Source: Bactericera cockerelli | Lineage: Eukaryota > Arthropoda > Insecta > Hemiptera > Triozidae | Direction of reading: 5' to 3' | Length of the DNA: 64,000 nt | Assembly: GCA_024516035.1 (NCBI GenBank) | Contig: CM044960.1 | Location: 20,600,668-20,664,667 of the forward strand | Part shown: positions 13,936 through 26,434 of the stretch, in pieces | Position numbering within the stretch: the stretch's first letter is position 1 | Layout: every line of letters starts with the position of its first letter | Position numbers and translations under genes: made by a program | Notes under the pieces: model-generated | Seen by the model: only the letters and a program-made list of their open reading frames with translations | Databases searched by the model: none | Told to the model about the DNA's origin: nothing

Positions 13936-15021
13936 TTAAACATAAAAAACATTATTAAGAAGATCATCTTTAGGATGACAGCCCAAAACGCTTGCAGCAT
14001 TGCCTCGTTGAACTGCAAGGCTTATTTGTTGCAGCAAATAATTTCCCGATCTTGGATCTCCAGTCTTTTTTACAATTGATCTTTTTAGTTCTTCTAGCCA
14101 TTGTTTAGCTTCTTTGCACATCGGCCCCATTGTTTCAATAGCAAAAGCTTTCAAAATGTAATTCTGTTGTTCTAGATGCAGATATTTTCTATGTTTATTT
14201 ACACATGCTCTCTCTGCGGCTGCTCCAGCATTACTTTTGGTAAGTGGAAGGTTTGAGGGTGCTAGGGTATCGCTACATGTAGCATCCCATACCAAAATCT
14301 GCCCGTTGGACCATGGCATGATTGTAATTCCATCGGGTCTAGATATATTTTCAGGACATAAACCCGGTGGTTCCAGCTGACAAGGAATATCGATCAGTGT
14401 GAGGGTTCTTTTTATTATGTCATTCAAGCTAGCATGGCGAGGAAATCTTCCGGTACTTTTCTGGCAACTCAAAGGATGGATGGCTCTTTCGTCAACAGTT
14501 TCACCGCAGATGCAAGGATGTGGCCTACAAAGGGTAGAGCCTAGCCGCAGTCCTACACATATCCGGAATGATTTACTGTCAACAAAAGTGCCAACTTGTT
14601 TGGAAGGAATCGCTTGTAACCATGCTCCTGATTCTGGTTCTTGGAGAGCTTTGAAACGGGCTTTATCTTCATTTGCAGAAAAAATTAAATCATTTTCAAC
14701 AATTTTTTCAATAATAATATCATCCCAGCTTTTCTGATTCGATTGAATTTCAGGTGTTTTCTGAAATTTGATATTCCATTCATCATAACATTCCTTTGTA
14801 AAGCATATTTCAAAATCATTTTCAGGTGTGTTCAAAATTTTGGAAACTAGAGGTTTCACGCTTTTTACAGATGAAAGAAAAGCCGGTAGTGTAATATCTG
14901 AAAGCTTTCGTATTCCAAGGCCACCGAAAGCAACAAATAATTGTACAATGTATACAACATATCTGGATATTAGATCTTTCAATCTCATCTGTTCACACCA
15001 TCTTAAAACTCTTAACACCAA
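13936..15021 (-). pseudogene. 5'-truncated non-LTR retrotransposon ORF, C-terminal endonuclease part
   Basis: An uninterrupted frame of 361 residues, the longest non-repetitive ORF in the window. Residues 33-50 (GGLGIRKLSDITLPAF) resemble the segment after a reverse transcriptase thumb. A Cys-His cluster follows (C170, C172, H182, C186), then R195-H196, P229-D230 and D246. This order fits the CCHC plus RH/PD/D set of restriction-like endonucleases at the C-terminus of RLE-type non-LTR elements (the R2, R4, NeSL and Hero group). The catalytic reverse transcriptase is missing and stops lie upstream, so this is a dead-on-arrival insertion. An AATAAA lies just after the stop on the minus strand. 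The nuclease assignment is inferred from motif order; the retroelement origin is more certain. Confidence 0.7.
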
Positions 15022-18000
15022 GAAAAGAAAGTATCACCACAAATAATCACGTATGACCTGAGAAAATGTATGTGTTGTACATGTGCATACACTTCTGACT
15101 TTTGAAGGAAATTCCAGAATCCCTCCTGAAACCAGACCGGGTTGTACGACATGATTTATATTCCACGACTCATAAAGTTCACAGAGAGCTTTCAGTATAT
15201 CGTGTATATGTGTTTGGACCCGTGGTTTCTTTATTTACATACCAGTTCAACTCCTGGGGCTCTGCTAGGCGCCACGGATTAAGAGAATTTCAGTTTTATT
15301 TTTTAATCTAGACGAGAGGAACAAGGATTATCAAATGGTATCGGGGCTTGGGCTTTCGGTGCAATGGTTTGGTATTTTTAATGAAATATTTAAATTAACC
15401 GTCATGTTATCAAGAAGATAGATATGTAGCTGTTTCTAGAGTTATACATATGTAGTGCAAGTCTATATTATGTACAATTGTACATAGGGATCAGTCAGTG
15501 GTGGGTATTTCAATAATTGTGCGAAGTTAGTTTTCCCTCCCGAAATTCTGCGAGGAAATTCTTTCCCGAATGTCTATAAATCACTAATTTGAAACAAACA
15601 AAATTCTCCTGAATACTAGTGCTACGGAAATACTAGTATGAAATAATCATCCGTTATTAGTTCATCAGTCTCTTGATGATATGAGGGAAAGAGTTTTGCT
15701 GGAATTCACTAGAAGAAGTAGATAACTGACCAGAACCACCCACTCCGTCAAAAGGAGTATTAGCAGAAACAGAACCATTATCTTCAGTAACTCCAGTTCA
15801 CCACGCCACTAGTGTAATACAGAAGATTCCGTGCAACCTCTTCTTACAACTGTCATTCAACAATAAATAAAGAAAAAATAAAATGTTTTTAATAGTAATT
15901 GATATACCTACACATCTGACTGAGGCCCCCATACTATGTCCTTTCCCTTTTCTTTTATCTGATTATCATGCAACATAGATCGAAGATCCACGTTGAATTG
16001 TAAAGTAAATAGAAAGACTCGGTGCGAAAGACCATATGTAGTTAAAGCACCTTAATAAAAAAAAAAAAATATAGAATTTGCGCCGAATCATAATGATAAG
16101 GTTCCTAATGAGACACTGCCCAGAGTGCAAGAGCCCAACAGATCATAAACTTCACCTGGGCCGGCCCTCCTCCCAGGCCATGAGGCCACCCTGTAGTGGC
16201 CCCGCCCCAGCCCAGGGCCCTCGAGATATTTATCACATTCCTAATGGGAGGCCTCGATGAAAGCTGCTCCTTGATTAATTGGACTTCTCTTGCTTTTATG
16301 AAATTTGTGCATAGTAAAAATAGGAAAGGGACCGAAAGATAGATTCGAGAAGTTTATTTTATTACTGATACCGGATGTTTAAGATTACCGGTTCTGGAAA
16401 TATTTGATTACTTTTTGTGTCAGTGTGAGGGTAGGTATTTCAAATTAACAATTTGTTAGTTATCAATAACAATTTGTTATTGAATAAAAGACATTAATGT
16501 TAAAGAGTTTACAAGAGCATTCACATTGAAGTCAGTGGTGTACTAAAAATATGGCTTAGTTGTACCGAGAATTAGAATTTCCATGGTAATACATATTTAT
16601 GAAATTCTTTTCAAGTAGAAAACCTGAATACCCAATGATTCATAATAAAAATCTAACTTTTGTTCACCGCCTCACAAATAATATTATTTGTTAATAAACA
16701 AGCTTTCTTGGAGATCTCTAGTTTAGTCAAATACGTTTTGTAATTCATCATATCAATTTTATTGATGAGTTTTTCTAACTGTAAATTTTTCTAAAAGACC
16801 TTTCTACAAGGACTGTGAGTGCAATAAAATAATAATCCATGGAACCTGTGTATTCCATAATACTCACAGGAATATTTCATGTGGAAAAGCAAGTGAAACT
16901 ATAATCCTGAAGGTTAGAGCATCAATCCATATTAAATTTATATTAATCACCAAAGTGATGTGCAATTACTCAAACCAGACCTACTATAAATATCGAGCTA
17001 CTCAAGTACCCGATCTGACACAATAGCAATTTTCCAACAGTATGATTGTATAGTTGCCTCCTTAGTCCTTAGTGCGCAAAATTCAACCACATGGGAGGCA
17101 TGTATATGATAATAACCTGATCTGATAACATCATAGTATCAACATAATAAAATTTTACATTTCTCAATAATAATACAAGAGTGACATTTGGAAGTTTCAT
17201 AACTGTTATAAGGTCCGTCGTGTGATTGATGAAAAGATAGCTCATTTCTAATTCTGAATTCATTGTCCTCTAAGTCTCTGTTGACGCATTCTACCGGGTT
17301 CAGTTGGTCAATAATTCTTGTTTGCGCCAGAAAAAGAAAAAAACCTTATTATATTGTTTGATATAATAAGGTATATCAAAAAATATAATAAGGTATTTTC
17401 TAGTCTGATAGAACAAAGAGCTCAAGATAGAAAAAATAAAATATGTGGCTTTGAATTTGAAAAATAGCTTTTTTAAACACCAAAATGTCTGATGATTCAC
17501 CCTGCTTGTTTGTTATGCAGAATACCTGGGCGGTTATTATAAATATAACATGATCCGATGATCCTGTTATGATTTTATTCAACACGTGTGACACTTTAAT
17601 TCTAAACATATTGTAAAATGCCACATTGGTGTGACAGGGTTAGTTCACCGGAATATCAATATGGTCCAGTTTATAGTCTATTCTTTACTTAGGAAATTAA
17701 GGTTTTTTTCTTTCTTAATTTGCAGATTTATTTAACATGAAACACAGTAGTTCTTGGATACCGCATATCTATGCGAATGACGACAGAATTTGTAGCATGC
17801 AGTCAACTAGAGTCTCGACACACAAGATGACGTACTTCAGGCAAATGTAAAGTGTTCATAACTTCTGGAAATGCAATATTTGACAAGTGTTCAGTCTTTC
17901 AACCGAACACAATTTGGGTTTTTTCCCAAACATAATATCTCACGAGATTCATTTTAAGTTCCACGAAATGATATTACCTAACGTAATATTTCTTGTGATC

Positions 18001-18490
18001 TTTCCTCGCAAAAGTCCTTTGTCTTAAGGATCTAATATCGCTTTCTATATTTTTATCATAGCCCATTCATTTATTACCGATTTCCGGTATCCTTTTTGTA
18101 GGTATTTTACATTCATTACTTGTAATCTTTTTCTCGGTATGCGACAGAAACTGAATGCCTCAAATATTGTTCATTGGGTGACACATACCCTCATAAATCA
18201 TATTTTTTCCTCATAACCTTTTATAGTTACTATTTTTTATTATTTTAAGAATCTTACCTAATCGATTTAGACATACCGTCTCGATCATAGAATATCAGGG
18301 ACGGACCATATATTTAGTCAATTTTTCCTCTAACTTCCCCTCATGGGAAATCCCAAGATTTAAACCTTTGGGACCTCCTCCTTGACTCTGATTGGTTTTA
18401 CCGATTATGGTCTAAAGGCCGGAACAAACTCCTGCCGATTTCCCCTTCGGAAGAAATCTTCTTAAAGGACTTGAGTTCAAATCTGAAGTA
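15022..18490. other. Non-coding stretch, no gene recognised
   Basis: There is a GC-rich patch at 16130-16260 without a usable frame. Near 17335-17400 is a small AT hairpin cluster made of repeated 'cttattatatt/aatataataag' pieces. Nothing else is recognised. Confidence 0.55.
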
Positions 18491-18622
18491 AGTTGTAAAG
18501 CCACAAACAAGTAGTGCAGTCACTAACAAGTCGTAAAGTCACTAACAAGTTGTAAAGCCACAAACAAGTAGTGCAGTCACTAACAAGTCGTAGGGCCACT
18601 AACAAGTCGTCAAGTCACTCGT
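18491..18622. repeat. 19-bp tandem repeat with 57-bp higher-order period
   Basis: Seven 19-bp units start at 18491, 18510, 18529, 18548, 18567, 18586 and 18605. The first three are variants A, B and C, the next two are exact A and B again, then two C-like units follow. The true repeating block is therefore 57 bp. Weaker derivatives continue to about 18690. Confidence 0.85.
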
Positions 18623-20095
18623 AGTTGTGCTTTACACTCCAACTCACTCGCAGTTGTAAAACTAACTCCAACTCACCAGCAGTTGCTCCCCGGTTGTACA
18701 TTAACTGTCAACTCGGCCTTTTGGTACCAAGTGTAATCAAACACCTCGGCCGAGGTGTGAAGAACGCCTATACAAAGAAAGAGACAGCCCGGCAGAGTGT
18801 AAGGTTACGGAAAACATAGTTCCCATGCATTTCATGTACTTTCAGCCAGCGAAAAGTGCAACATGAATTACAAATATTGCGATTTTTATTGCAGAAATGG
18901 ACTCTACGTTGAAAAATAAATTGATTTGACTTTTTGTTTGACTTCCTAGGCCAACGGAAACCCTATTTTCGAGACCCCCCAACAATCGTGAAAGACATGA
19001 AAAGATTCATAATTTTTTTTTTTTTTTTCTGTTTTTTTTTTCTTCATACGGATCCTTTGAGACCCGACTTCGTGTCTTTAACTTGGCCCTGAAGATTAAG
19101 TGAGGTGTCTAAAGTGATCAAGATATAATGGAGATGAGCCTGGACCAAAAAAAAATTCTAAATTATAAGCGGGCGGGCCATTTGGGCGGCCTCGGGTTTT
19201 GGGAGCCCAAATCGGGAATTGAAGGATAATACTAATCTTAAGTGGTATCAAATGAAAGATCTTGATGAGCTGATACCGAATTTATTGATTTTATTCCTTC
19301 ATCCGGTCCACTGGGTGGCATCTGGTGGCCTTTTCATTTTCTTTGGCGGGTAGGTACCTTCGAATCCTTAGCTTAGTGGTCAGATCTTGGCCAGTATGTA
19401 TTTTTCGAGATGACCTCGCTCTCTCACTGCAAAATTTTAATGTTTAAGTTTCCAAGTTTTTTTTGTTAGTTCATTTTCCGTCCGTTTCTTTAGAAGATAA
19501 CTTTGTCTATTGGTAGCATGCTCGACCTGCCACCCAGTCAGCATGGGTTCGAATCCTGGCGGGGACGAATTTTTTTAGCTCTATATTTTCAATTTGGGCT
19601 TAACGTTGTTTTGTTTTTCCGATCTTTATATTTCATCTTGACGACCCCATTACCCTCGCGAGGAAAATTTTAGTAGTTGCAGAATTGGCCAATGACCTGT
19701 GGCGGCATTACGAGATTGATTTTGGACAATCATGGATGGATGGAGATAAAATATGAAGAATTAGCTCTCATAATGTCGATGCTACTCTATAAAAGTTGTG
19801 ACAAAGTAGTGACTTTGGCCAGGTGGGTGGCATACTAGGCTTGCACGCACAATGACTTGGGTTCGATCCCCTTCAGGGAAGTTTTTTTTTCTGTCCATTA
19901 TGTCCGGGGTACTCATACCTCGTGAGGTATTGATAAGGGACGTCACCACCGAGTTATCTCCCGCTCATGGTTTTATCAACACCAAATTGTCTCCCGTCGC
20001 GTCGCTTGCATTTTTACCTGATTTTATACCTACATAATTTTAGGCCTAGCATAAAAATTATAATCGAAACACCTAGGAATCATTGATATAGACCT
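18623..20095. other. Non-coding stretch with tRNA-like fragments
   Basis: B-box-like motifs 'gggttcgaatcctgg' (19555) and 'gggttcgatcccctt' (19860) follow tRNA-like stretches at 19503-19570 and 19815-19878. They are probably heads of worn SINEs, as neither folds into a convincing complete tRNA. A T-rich run lies at 19013-19042. Confidence 0.45.
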
Positions 20096-20290
20096 GAGGC
20101 ATGGCCTTCTATGTATTTTTCCTAACCCTATGATAAACCCAAGGCATGGCCTTCTATATATTTACCTAACCCTATTACAAATAAAGCCGAGGCATTGCCT
20201 TCTATGTATTATCCCTAACCCTACTATATTCCTGAGGCATGGCCTTCTATGTATTTTACCTAACTCTACTATACACTGAAGGCATTGCCT
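20096..20290. repeat. 45-bp minisatellite, array 1 (inverted relative to array 2)
   Basis: Five units marked by 'ggcatggccttct' or 'ggcattgccttct' start at 20096, 20141, 20189, 20234 and 20278, each followed by 'cctaaccctact'-like sequence. The reverse complement matches the units at 45638-45870. These units are more diverged from each other than those of the other array. Confidence 0.85.
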
Positions 20291-20866
20291 TTCATTAGTT
20301 AGAGATTTTAAAGATTTCCTTATAAAAAGCCGATTCTTTTATAAAAATGATAATTTTATAGTTTTCATTTTCTTAAATACCTAATGTAAAAAAGCATGGT
20401 CTTATTTCCGGAGAGATACTCGTGGTGACCCCTGCAACAAGGCGGAGAGAATTCGGGTAAGAAAAGGTCAACGGGAGAGAACTCATTACCTCACCTTGAT
20501 AAGGTGATTAACTGATTACAAATTAATTTCTTTGGCATTTGTAAATCCAGGTGTTTTAGTGTCCCTCATAGGAGGCTCCGAAGTCTATTTAGCATTGAAA
20601 GATATACCTAATCATGTGGAGTATAGAATCAAAAGGTCTTGCATTGCAAATTTATATATATTATTTACTCACTTTGGGGACTCAGGGGGCCAAATCTGTG
20701 ATCCAAATACATGTTGACCTAAGAAAAATTAAATATGTACTGCTAAAACTATACATCTTAAAAAAAGACAACTTGGTACATTCACATTTTTCCAGCTTTT
20801 TTACTTTTGTTATTCATAATGTTTCAGTAGTGTATGAACCTATATTTTCGTACAAAAAGAACTGAT

Positions 20867-21408
20867 ATCCCCCAAAAACACCACTTCGTGGTTAAAAAAA
20901 GAAGAACGCCTCACTCAAAAGAATTATTATAATTAGCTAAAAATAAATGATATCAAATTGAGAACACCTTACCCCCTCTCTTTCTATATCTCTGCACTCC
21001 TCTCTGAATTTATTCCTCTTATGTTTATCTTTCTTTATCCTTTCTAGGGGTCATCCCAAACTTGATTTCTCTTTAAATTTACTTGTTGCACGGCAATAAA
21101 AAATGGCGGTCGGAGTATGATTTTTCTGAACTTATCTGATTTGAATCAAGAAAATTACACCGCGACCGCCATTTTTTATTGCCGTGCAACAAGTAAATTT
21201 AAAGAGAAATCAAGTTTGGGATGACCCCTAGAAAGGATAAAGAAAGATAAACATAAGAGGAATAAATTCAGAGAGGAGTGCAGAGATATAGAAAGAGAGG
21301 GGGTAAGGTGTTCTCAATTTGATATCATTTATTTTTAGCTAATTATAATAATTCTTTTGAGTGAGGCGTTCTTCTTTTTTTAACCACGAAGTGGTGTTTT
21401 TGGGGGAT
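20867..21408. mobile_element. Perfect 542-bp palindromic foldback element
   Basis: The arms 20867-21112 and 21163-21408 are each 246 bp and look identical as reverse complements, with a 50-bp spacer. The tips read ATCCCCCAAAAAC...CTTCGTGG. The palindrome at 43726-44254 has almost the same tips but an unrelated arm interior. No coding potential. Foldback or MITE-type DNA element; the superfamily is unknown. Confidence 0.85.
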
Positions 21409-21921
21409 TTTGGTTACCAGTTCTATTTCCCTCAAGTTTTCATTCTGTGTTTTTAATTACTCTAAGTTCTCTCGCGAACAGGAACCAGTTGATACTTGAG
21501 TTTCTGACTGCCTAAAGTGCTATACAGTTTAAATCACCAAGATACTTCTTCGGTGATAATTGTTGCTTGGCATAGCTCAGACCTTTTATTATTTAAATCA
21601 TACAGTCCACTTTAATAACTAATAACTTACAACTTGTATAATTTCATATTTACTAAGTTACACGTGTAAATTAATTGTGCTTTCATCAATAAACTCTACT
21701 CTCTTTAGTTGTTACTAATTTAACTTACAGTGTTTTTAATCATCCGCCCTTATTGTTATTTTATGCTCTTATTGCTACCGAAGCAAGGCGTCGCGACCGA
21801 GTTTTTCGCGTTACGTGATTTCAACACCCCAACATATGGCGATAGCCCTGCTCTATCTTGCCCCCCAATAGACAACAAGGTAAAGGCGTAGACACGAAAA
21901 GAAAGTACATAATATGTATTA
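21409..21921. other. Non-coding stretch, no gene recognised
   Basis: A 68-residue minus-strand frame (21756-21962) runs into the Helitron end and has no recognisable motif. Nothing else is seen. Confidence 0.5.
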
Positions 21922-22000
21922 CTAGCCGTTTGCCCGTGCTTTGCAACGGGACTAAATTTCAAATTTAGTAAGGCATGGCCGTACTGCTGGACAGCAATGC
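21922..22000 (-). mobile_element. Mini-Helitron 3' end, cut by the assembly gap
   Basis: On the minus strand this is the last 79 bp of the same element as 40278-40527 and 43402-43673. It holds the subterminal hairpin (CCCGT with ACGGG) and the terminal CTAG, followed by a host T. The other side runs straight into the N block, so the rest of the element probably lies in the gap. Confidence 0.85.
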
Positions 22001-22100
22001 NNNNNNNNNNNNNNNNNNNNNNNNNNNNNNNNNNNNNNNNNNNNNNNNNNNNNNNNNNNNNNNNNNNNNNNNNNNNNNNNNNNNNNNNNNNNNNNNNNNN
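22001..22100. other. Assembly gap (100 N)
   Basis: Exactly 100 N, the convention for a gap of unknown size. It starts inside a repeated mini-Helitron and ends 3 bp before a TTAA-bounded element, so repeats are the likely cause of the break. Confidence 1.
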
Positions 22101-22103
22101 AAA

Positions 22104-23308
22104 TTAACCCCTTAAGAGCCCACTTTTTAAAATGATAACCAGCTCAAATTGACCTATTTTTTTTCTTTGAGAATTGAACATGTTTGTTTTTCTGATTCCA
22201 AAAACAGTCAAAACAACCTCTGTGGATGAAAATTAAAAATGAAACATACAGAGCACTCTGTTGGAATGTTTAGAAGATATTTGCAATGTTGACTAGATCT
22301 CCCCAACGTATTATTACGACATGAAATGAATTAGATTGTCCAAAAACGTATATACAGGGTGAGCATAAAGTCTCACCCCACCCCCCGTATCTCGAGAATG
22401 GCTGAAAATGAAAGAAAACGCAATAACCCGTATTCTTTAATTTTTGGGGGGATTAATTTTCAGCCAAAAAAATTTGCCTACAGGGCCCCAGTCAGGCTGG
22501 GCATGGACCAACTTTAAAATCTTAAATAGAAAAGTATGTCTTGTGGCATATTGTTTTAAAGGTCTTATAGAGAGAAGTTCATTACAACAAATTTCAGTGA
22601 GCTACAACTTACCGTTCTTGAGATACAGGGCCGGACGTCCTGCGTAATATCCATATATTTTGACCTATAACTCGTTGACCGTAAATTCCAGAAAAATGAA
22701 ATTTGTTGATAATAACTCCTTATGGCAAGAACTTTCGAACAAGTTAAAATTTGATTTGTTTTTTCGTTAAATTTTTTCGGACTTTTCGTCTGGCTGGCTG
22801 ACGAAACCGACCAGAAACTAATTTCAACAGAGTAAGTCGAGTTATACTTTTTTCGACAGGGCTTGTCATAAGGAGTTATTATCAACAAATTTCATTTTTC
22901 TATAATTTACGGTTAACGAGTTATAGGTCAAAATATATGGATATTACGCAGGACGTTCGACCCTGTATCTCAGGAACGGTAAGTTGTAGCTTACTGAAAT
23001 TTGCTGTAATGAACTTCTGTCTATGAGACCTTTAAAACAATATGCCACAAAACATACTATTCTATTTAAGATTTTAAAGTTGGTCCATGCCCAGCCTGAC
23101 TGGGGCCGTGTAGGCAAAAAAAAATTGGCTGAAAATTAATCCCCTAAAAATGAAAGATTACGGGTTTTTGCGTTTTCTTGTATTCTCAGCCATTCTCGAG
23201 ATACGGGGGGTGGGGTGAGACTTTATGCTCACCCTGTATACGTCATGGGCGTTTTAGGAGACAAACGGGTGTGACGTATATTTACGTCATGGTCTTTTAA
23301 GGGGTTAA
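22104..23308. mobile_element. TTAA-bounded (piggyBac-like) element hosting a foldback element
   Basis: The left end reads TTAACCCCTTAAGAGCC, and the right end is its near reverse complement (GGTCTTTTAAGGGGTTAA). TTAA target sites are the mark of piggyBac-type transposons. Once the nested foldback element (22355-23236) is removed, only about 320 bp remain, so it is a MITE without transposase. Confidence 0.65.
22355..23236. mobile_element. 882-bp foldback element, copy 1
   Basis: Begins CAGGGTGAGCATAAAGTCTC and ends with its reverse complement. Arms of roughly 370 bp face each other around a unique centre of about 150 bp. TA flanks each end, which fits a Tc1/mariner-type TA target, although the tip TATACAGGG is symmetrical and hides the exact border. 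The 107-residue minus-strand frame inside is shared in part with the other copies but looks like no transposase. Confidence 0.85.
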
Positions 23309-23804
23309 GAAGTGTGGAAACCACACCCCTCCGGCCTACATCGTGGCGTCCTCAGCGCTAGTATCGCAAAGGAGTCTCCTCTCCTCGTCCCTCACAAAAT
23401 TTCTTCCCGGTATCAAATATAAACATAAATAGACCGCGATAAATTTAATATTCTACTCCTTTGCGATGGTGTCGCGCTATGTGTGGCGTTTCCATGCAAC
23501 TGGGGTTAGTTTCCTCACCACTTAATTCTACACACTATGATAGAACCTTTAGACATTCATGCTAAAATCATTTTCCAACACCTTCAAACCCAAGTCCCCG
23601 TGCTCAACCCGTTTTCAACTAGATTTTACACTAGTCTGGTGGTACACTCCTGGATCAGGAGTTATTATGCTTGAATTAAAGGAATTTTTTTATTGCAAAA
23701 TTTGTAAAGTATTTTTTTTTTGTAATATCTTTTATTGTCAACGCGTTGAATTAATTGAAAAAAATAGTTACATTGGAATTCAAGTAAAAGAGGATTTTAG
23801 TTGA
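23309..23804. other. Non-coding stretch, no gene recognised
   Basis: A GC-richer patch at 23330-23420 has no open frame. The 81-residue frame at 23559-23804 is AT-rich and unrecognised. Confidence 0.5.
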
Positions 23805-24012
23805 TGTAACCAGCTTGGCTACAGCTGGGGGGAGTAGTGATGGTCTTAAGTTGATATGTTGGCTCGTTCTGAACCACATATTTACATACATGTGCGATCT
23901 TTATGTGACAACTTAGAAAACCCTTGCAGACTGCAAGGTAGTCTAGCTTGTTAGGGTTGGCTAGTCCGTTCTCTAGCGAGACACTGGTTCCCCAGCCATT
24001 CACTTCTCGTCC
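23805..24012. repeat. Interspersed repeat 'taaccagcttggct', copy 1
   Basis: Shares with 58076-58322 the start 'gtaaccagcttggct', a 'gtagtgatggtc' block, 'gttggctcgt', and an end with 'cttgttaggttggctaatctgtt'-like sequence plus 'gagacatgg'-like text. Nature unknown. Here it runs directly into a LINE-tail signature at 24020, so it could be the upstream part of the same LINE family. Confidence 0.65.
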
Positions 24013-24019
24013 TAGGTTA

Positions 24020-24150
24020 TTGCCTAGGCAATTGGGTGGAAGAGATTGCCATAGGCAATAACCCCACCCTTTAGTTACGACATATGTTTTCAAATATTTT
24101 CTATTCTTTTTCATTTTGACATTTTCATGTCTTTGCTCTGGCACATAACC
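24020..24150 (+). repeat. Truncated LINE 3' end, copy b
   Basis: Carries the signature 'gggtggaagagattgccata' followed by 'ggcaataaccccaccctttag' and a T-rich tail. Same family as 2259, 27528, 31383 and 36199. Confidence 0.6.
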
Positions 24151-24403
24151 AAAATTATGTGACGAAATTATGTAACGATATTATGTAACGATATTATGTA
24201 ACGAAATATTGAATTGTAAAGGGAGAGAAGAGGGAAAGTGTGTGTCATGCGCACAATGGCGAAGTATTGAATTGTAGAGGGAGAGAAGAGAGAAAGTATG
24301 TGTCATGCGCACAATACGAAATTTGGTCAGTTGGGTTTTGGACCTTGAATAGTAAAGATGAAAATGTCCCAATGGTTGCAGACTCGTATGCAAGCGTTTT
24401 TTT

Positions 24404-24447
24404 AAACAAAAATTTAACATCGCTTTCAACTGCATGGTCATATCAGT
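24404..24447 (-). repeat. SINE tail fragment (5S-SINE type)
   Basis: Minus-strand 'atatgaccatgcagttgaaagcgatgtta'-type end with an A-run, as in the tails at 8635 and 26953. Only about 44 bp remain. Confidence 0.6.
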
Positions 24448-24448
24448 A

Positions 24449-24523
24449 GTCACCGTGGCAGAGTGAGTTAGCGCGCTAGGCATTGTACGCATGGTGACCT
24501 GGGTTCGATTCCCAGCGGGGCAG
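24449..24523 (+). repeat. tRNA-like SINE head
   Basis: A-box-like 'tggcagagtgagttagcgcg' and B-box 'gggttcgattccc' are spaced as in a tRNA promoter, followed by a T-rich tail and no recognised body. The ends pair poorly as an acceptor stem, so a functional tRNA is unlikely. Confidence 0.55.
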
Positions 24524-24621
24524 GAATTTTTTTATTGTATATATTGTTTTTTTTTTCTTTCATTTTTTCACTTTTAAAATTATTATTTGTATGTACATAA
24601 TGTCCTTTTGTATCTAATCTA

Positions 24622-24879
<258 letters not shown>

Positions 24880-24920
24880 TCAGAACCTACAGTGGCACGG
24901 GACGTTTGCTTATTCAGTCT

Positions 24921-25122
24921 GTCCCGGTAGCTTAGTGGTAAAGGCGGCACTCTGTGAATCCAAAGACTCCAGAGGTCGTGGGTTCGAAACCAGCTGGGAC
25001 ATGACATGTTATCCTCCCAATTGGGATTTTTACCACATAGTAATATGTCTTGAGCTTACTGCTGGAATAATGGGACTTTAATAGTCCTAATCGGGCAGTA
25101 TAAATAAGGCGATATTATTATT
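24921..25122 (+). repeat. tRNA-headed SINE, family A, copy 1
   Basis: Head with seven acceptor-like pairs (GTCCCGG with CTGGGAC, one G-T), A-box 'tagcttagtgg' and B-box 'gggttcgaaa'. The body includes 'cttactgctggaataatggg' and ends in an ATT repeat. Family members are at 44392-44570, 30747-30982 (minus) and, tail only, 12672-12733. Confidence 0.85.
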
Positions 25123-25734
<612 letters not shown>

Positions 25735-25897
25735 CTAAATACTGTCCTAACTTAAATCAATATTTATTACTGAAAATAATCTCTCGAAGATTATAAGAAG
25801 TCAAAAATTTCAATTTTTAAAATAACAGGGTTTGAAATCCCAGAAATGTTGGTCTAAATAGCTGGACTACTGTACGGATAACTATTAGAACTATCTC

Positions 25898-26160
25898 CAA
25901 AGTTGTTCTTTTGTACGGAACATTATACCTCTGAGTTTAATAACTTTTCAACGCCGTACTTGAGTAAAGTTAAATTTAATTTATCCGTTTCAACGTAACT
26001 AAATAAGTAAGAATTGGTCATCTGGCTTTAGAACTACCTCCAAAGTTATTCTTTTGTACGGAACATTATACCTCTGAGTTTAATAACTTTTCAACGCCGT
26101 ACTTGAGTAAAGTTAAATTAAATTTATCCGTTTCAACATTAACTAAGTAAGTAAGAATTG
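25898..26160. repeat. Tandem duplication, 143-bp offset, in an intron
   Basis: The segment beginning 'caaagttgttcttttgtacg' at 25898 is repeated from 26041 with few changes. A simple local duplication, with no target-site features. Confidence 0.85.
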
Positions 26161-26270
26161 GCCCTCTAGCTCGGCAGGTAAGGGGTTATAATAATAATAA
26201 TAATAGAAAATCTTATAAGGGCAAAGTTTTATAAGTAAAGCTATTAAGCCCAGAACTTTAAAAGTTATCA

Positions 26271-26406
26271 TATTTGTGTTAATCACTTTCGTGATATCAC
26301 AACAACTCAAACTCGCTCTACTAAATCTACGCTGAAACCGGGACTTGAACCACCGACCTCCAGGTTACAAGTCTGCCGCTTCATCGATCAAGCTACTGAG
26401 GTCGGT
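26271..26406 (-). repeat. tRNA-headed SINE, family C, minus copy
   Basis: Minus strand: a head with 'cctcagtagcttgatcgat' and B-box 'ggttcaagtcccgg', and a body with 'gagttgttgtgatatcacgaaagtgatt'. A plus-strand relative is at 28546-28699 and a fragment at 5770-5852. It ends 28 bp from the BEACH exon at 26435. Confidence 0.8.
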
Positions 26407-26434
26407 TTGTTGCTTCCTAGGTCCTATCACTCAC

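Noticed and set aside
22565..22888. 107-residue ORF shared by foldback copies, as possible transposase
   Set aside because: It lies across the inverted arm and centre, is not intact in all copies, and has no DDE or other nuclease motif.
24921..24999. Functional tRNA gene
   Set aside because: Acceptor and boxes are present, but anticodon and T arms do not pair well, and the same head with a SINE body and tail occurs elsewhere.
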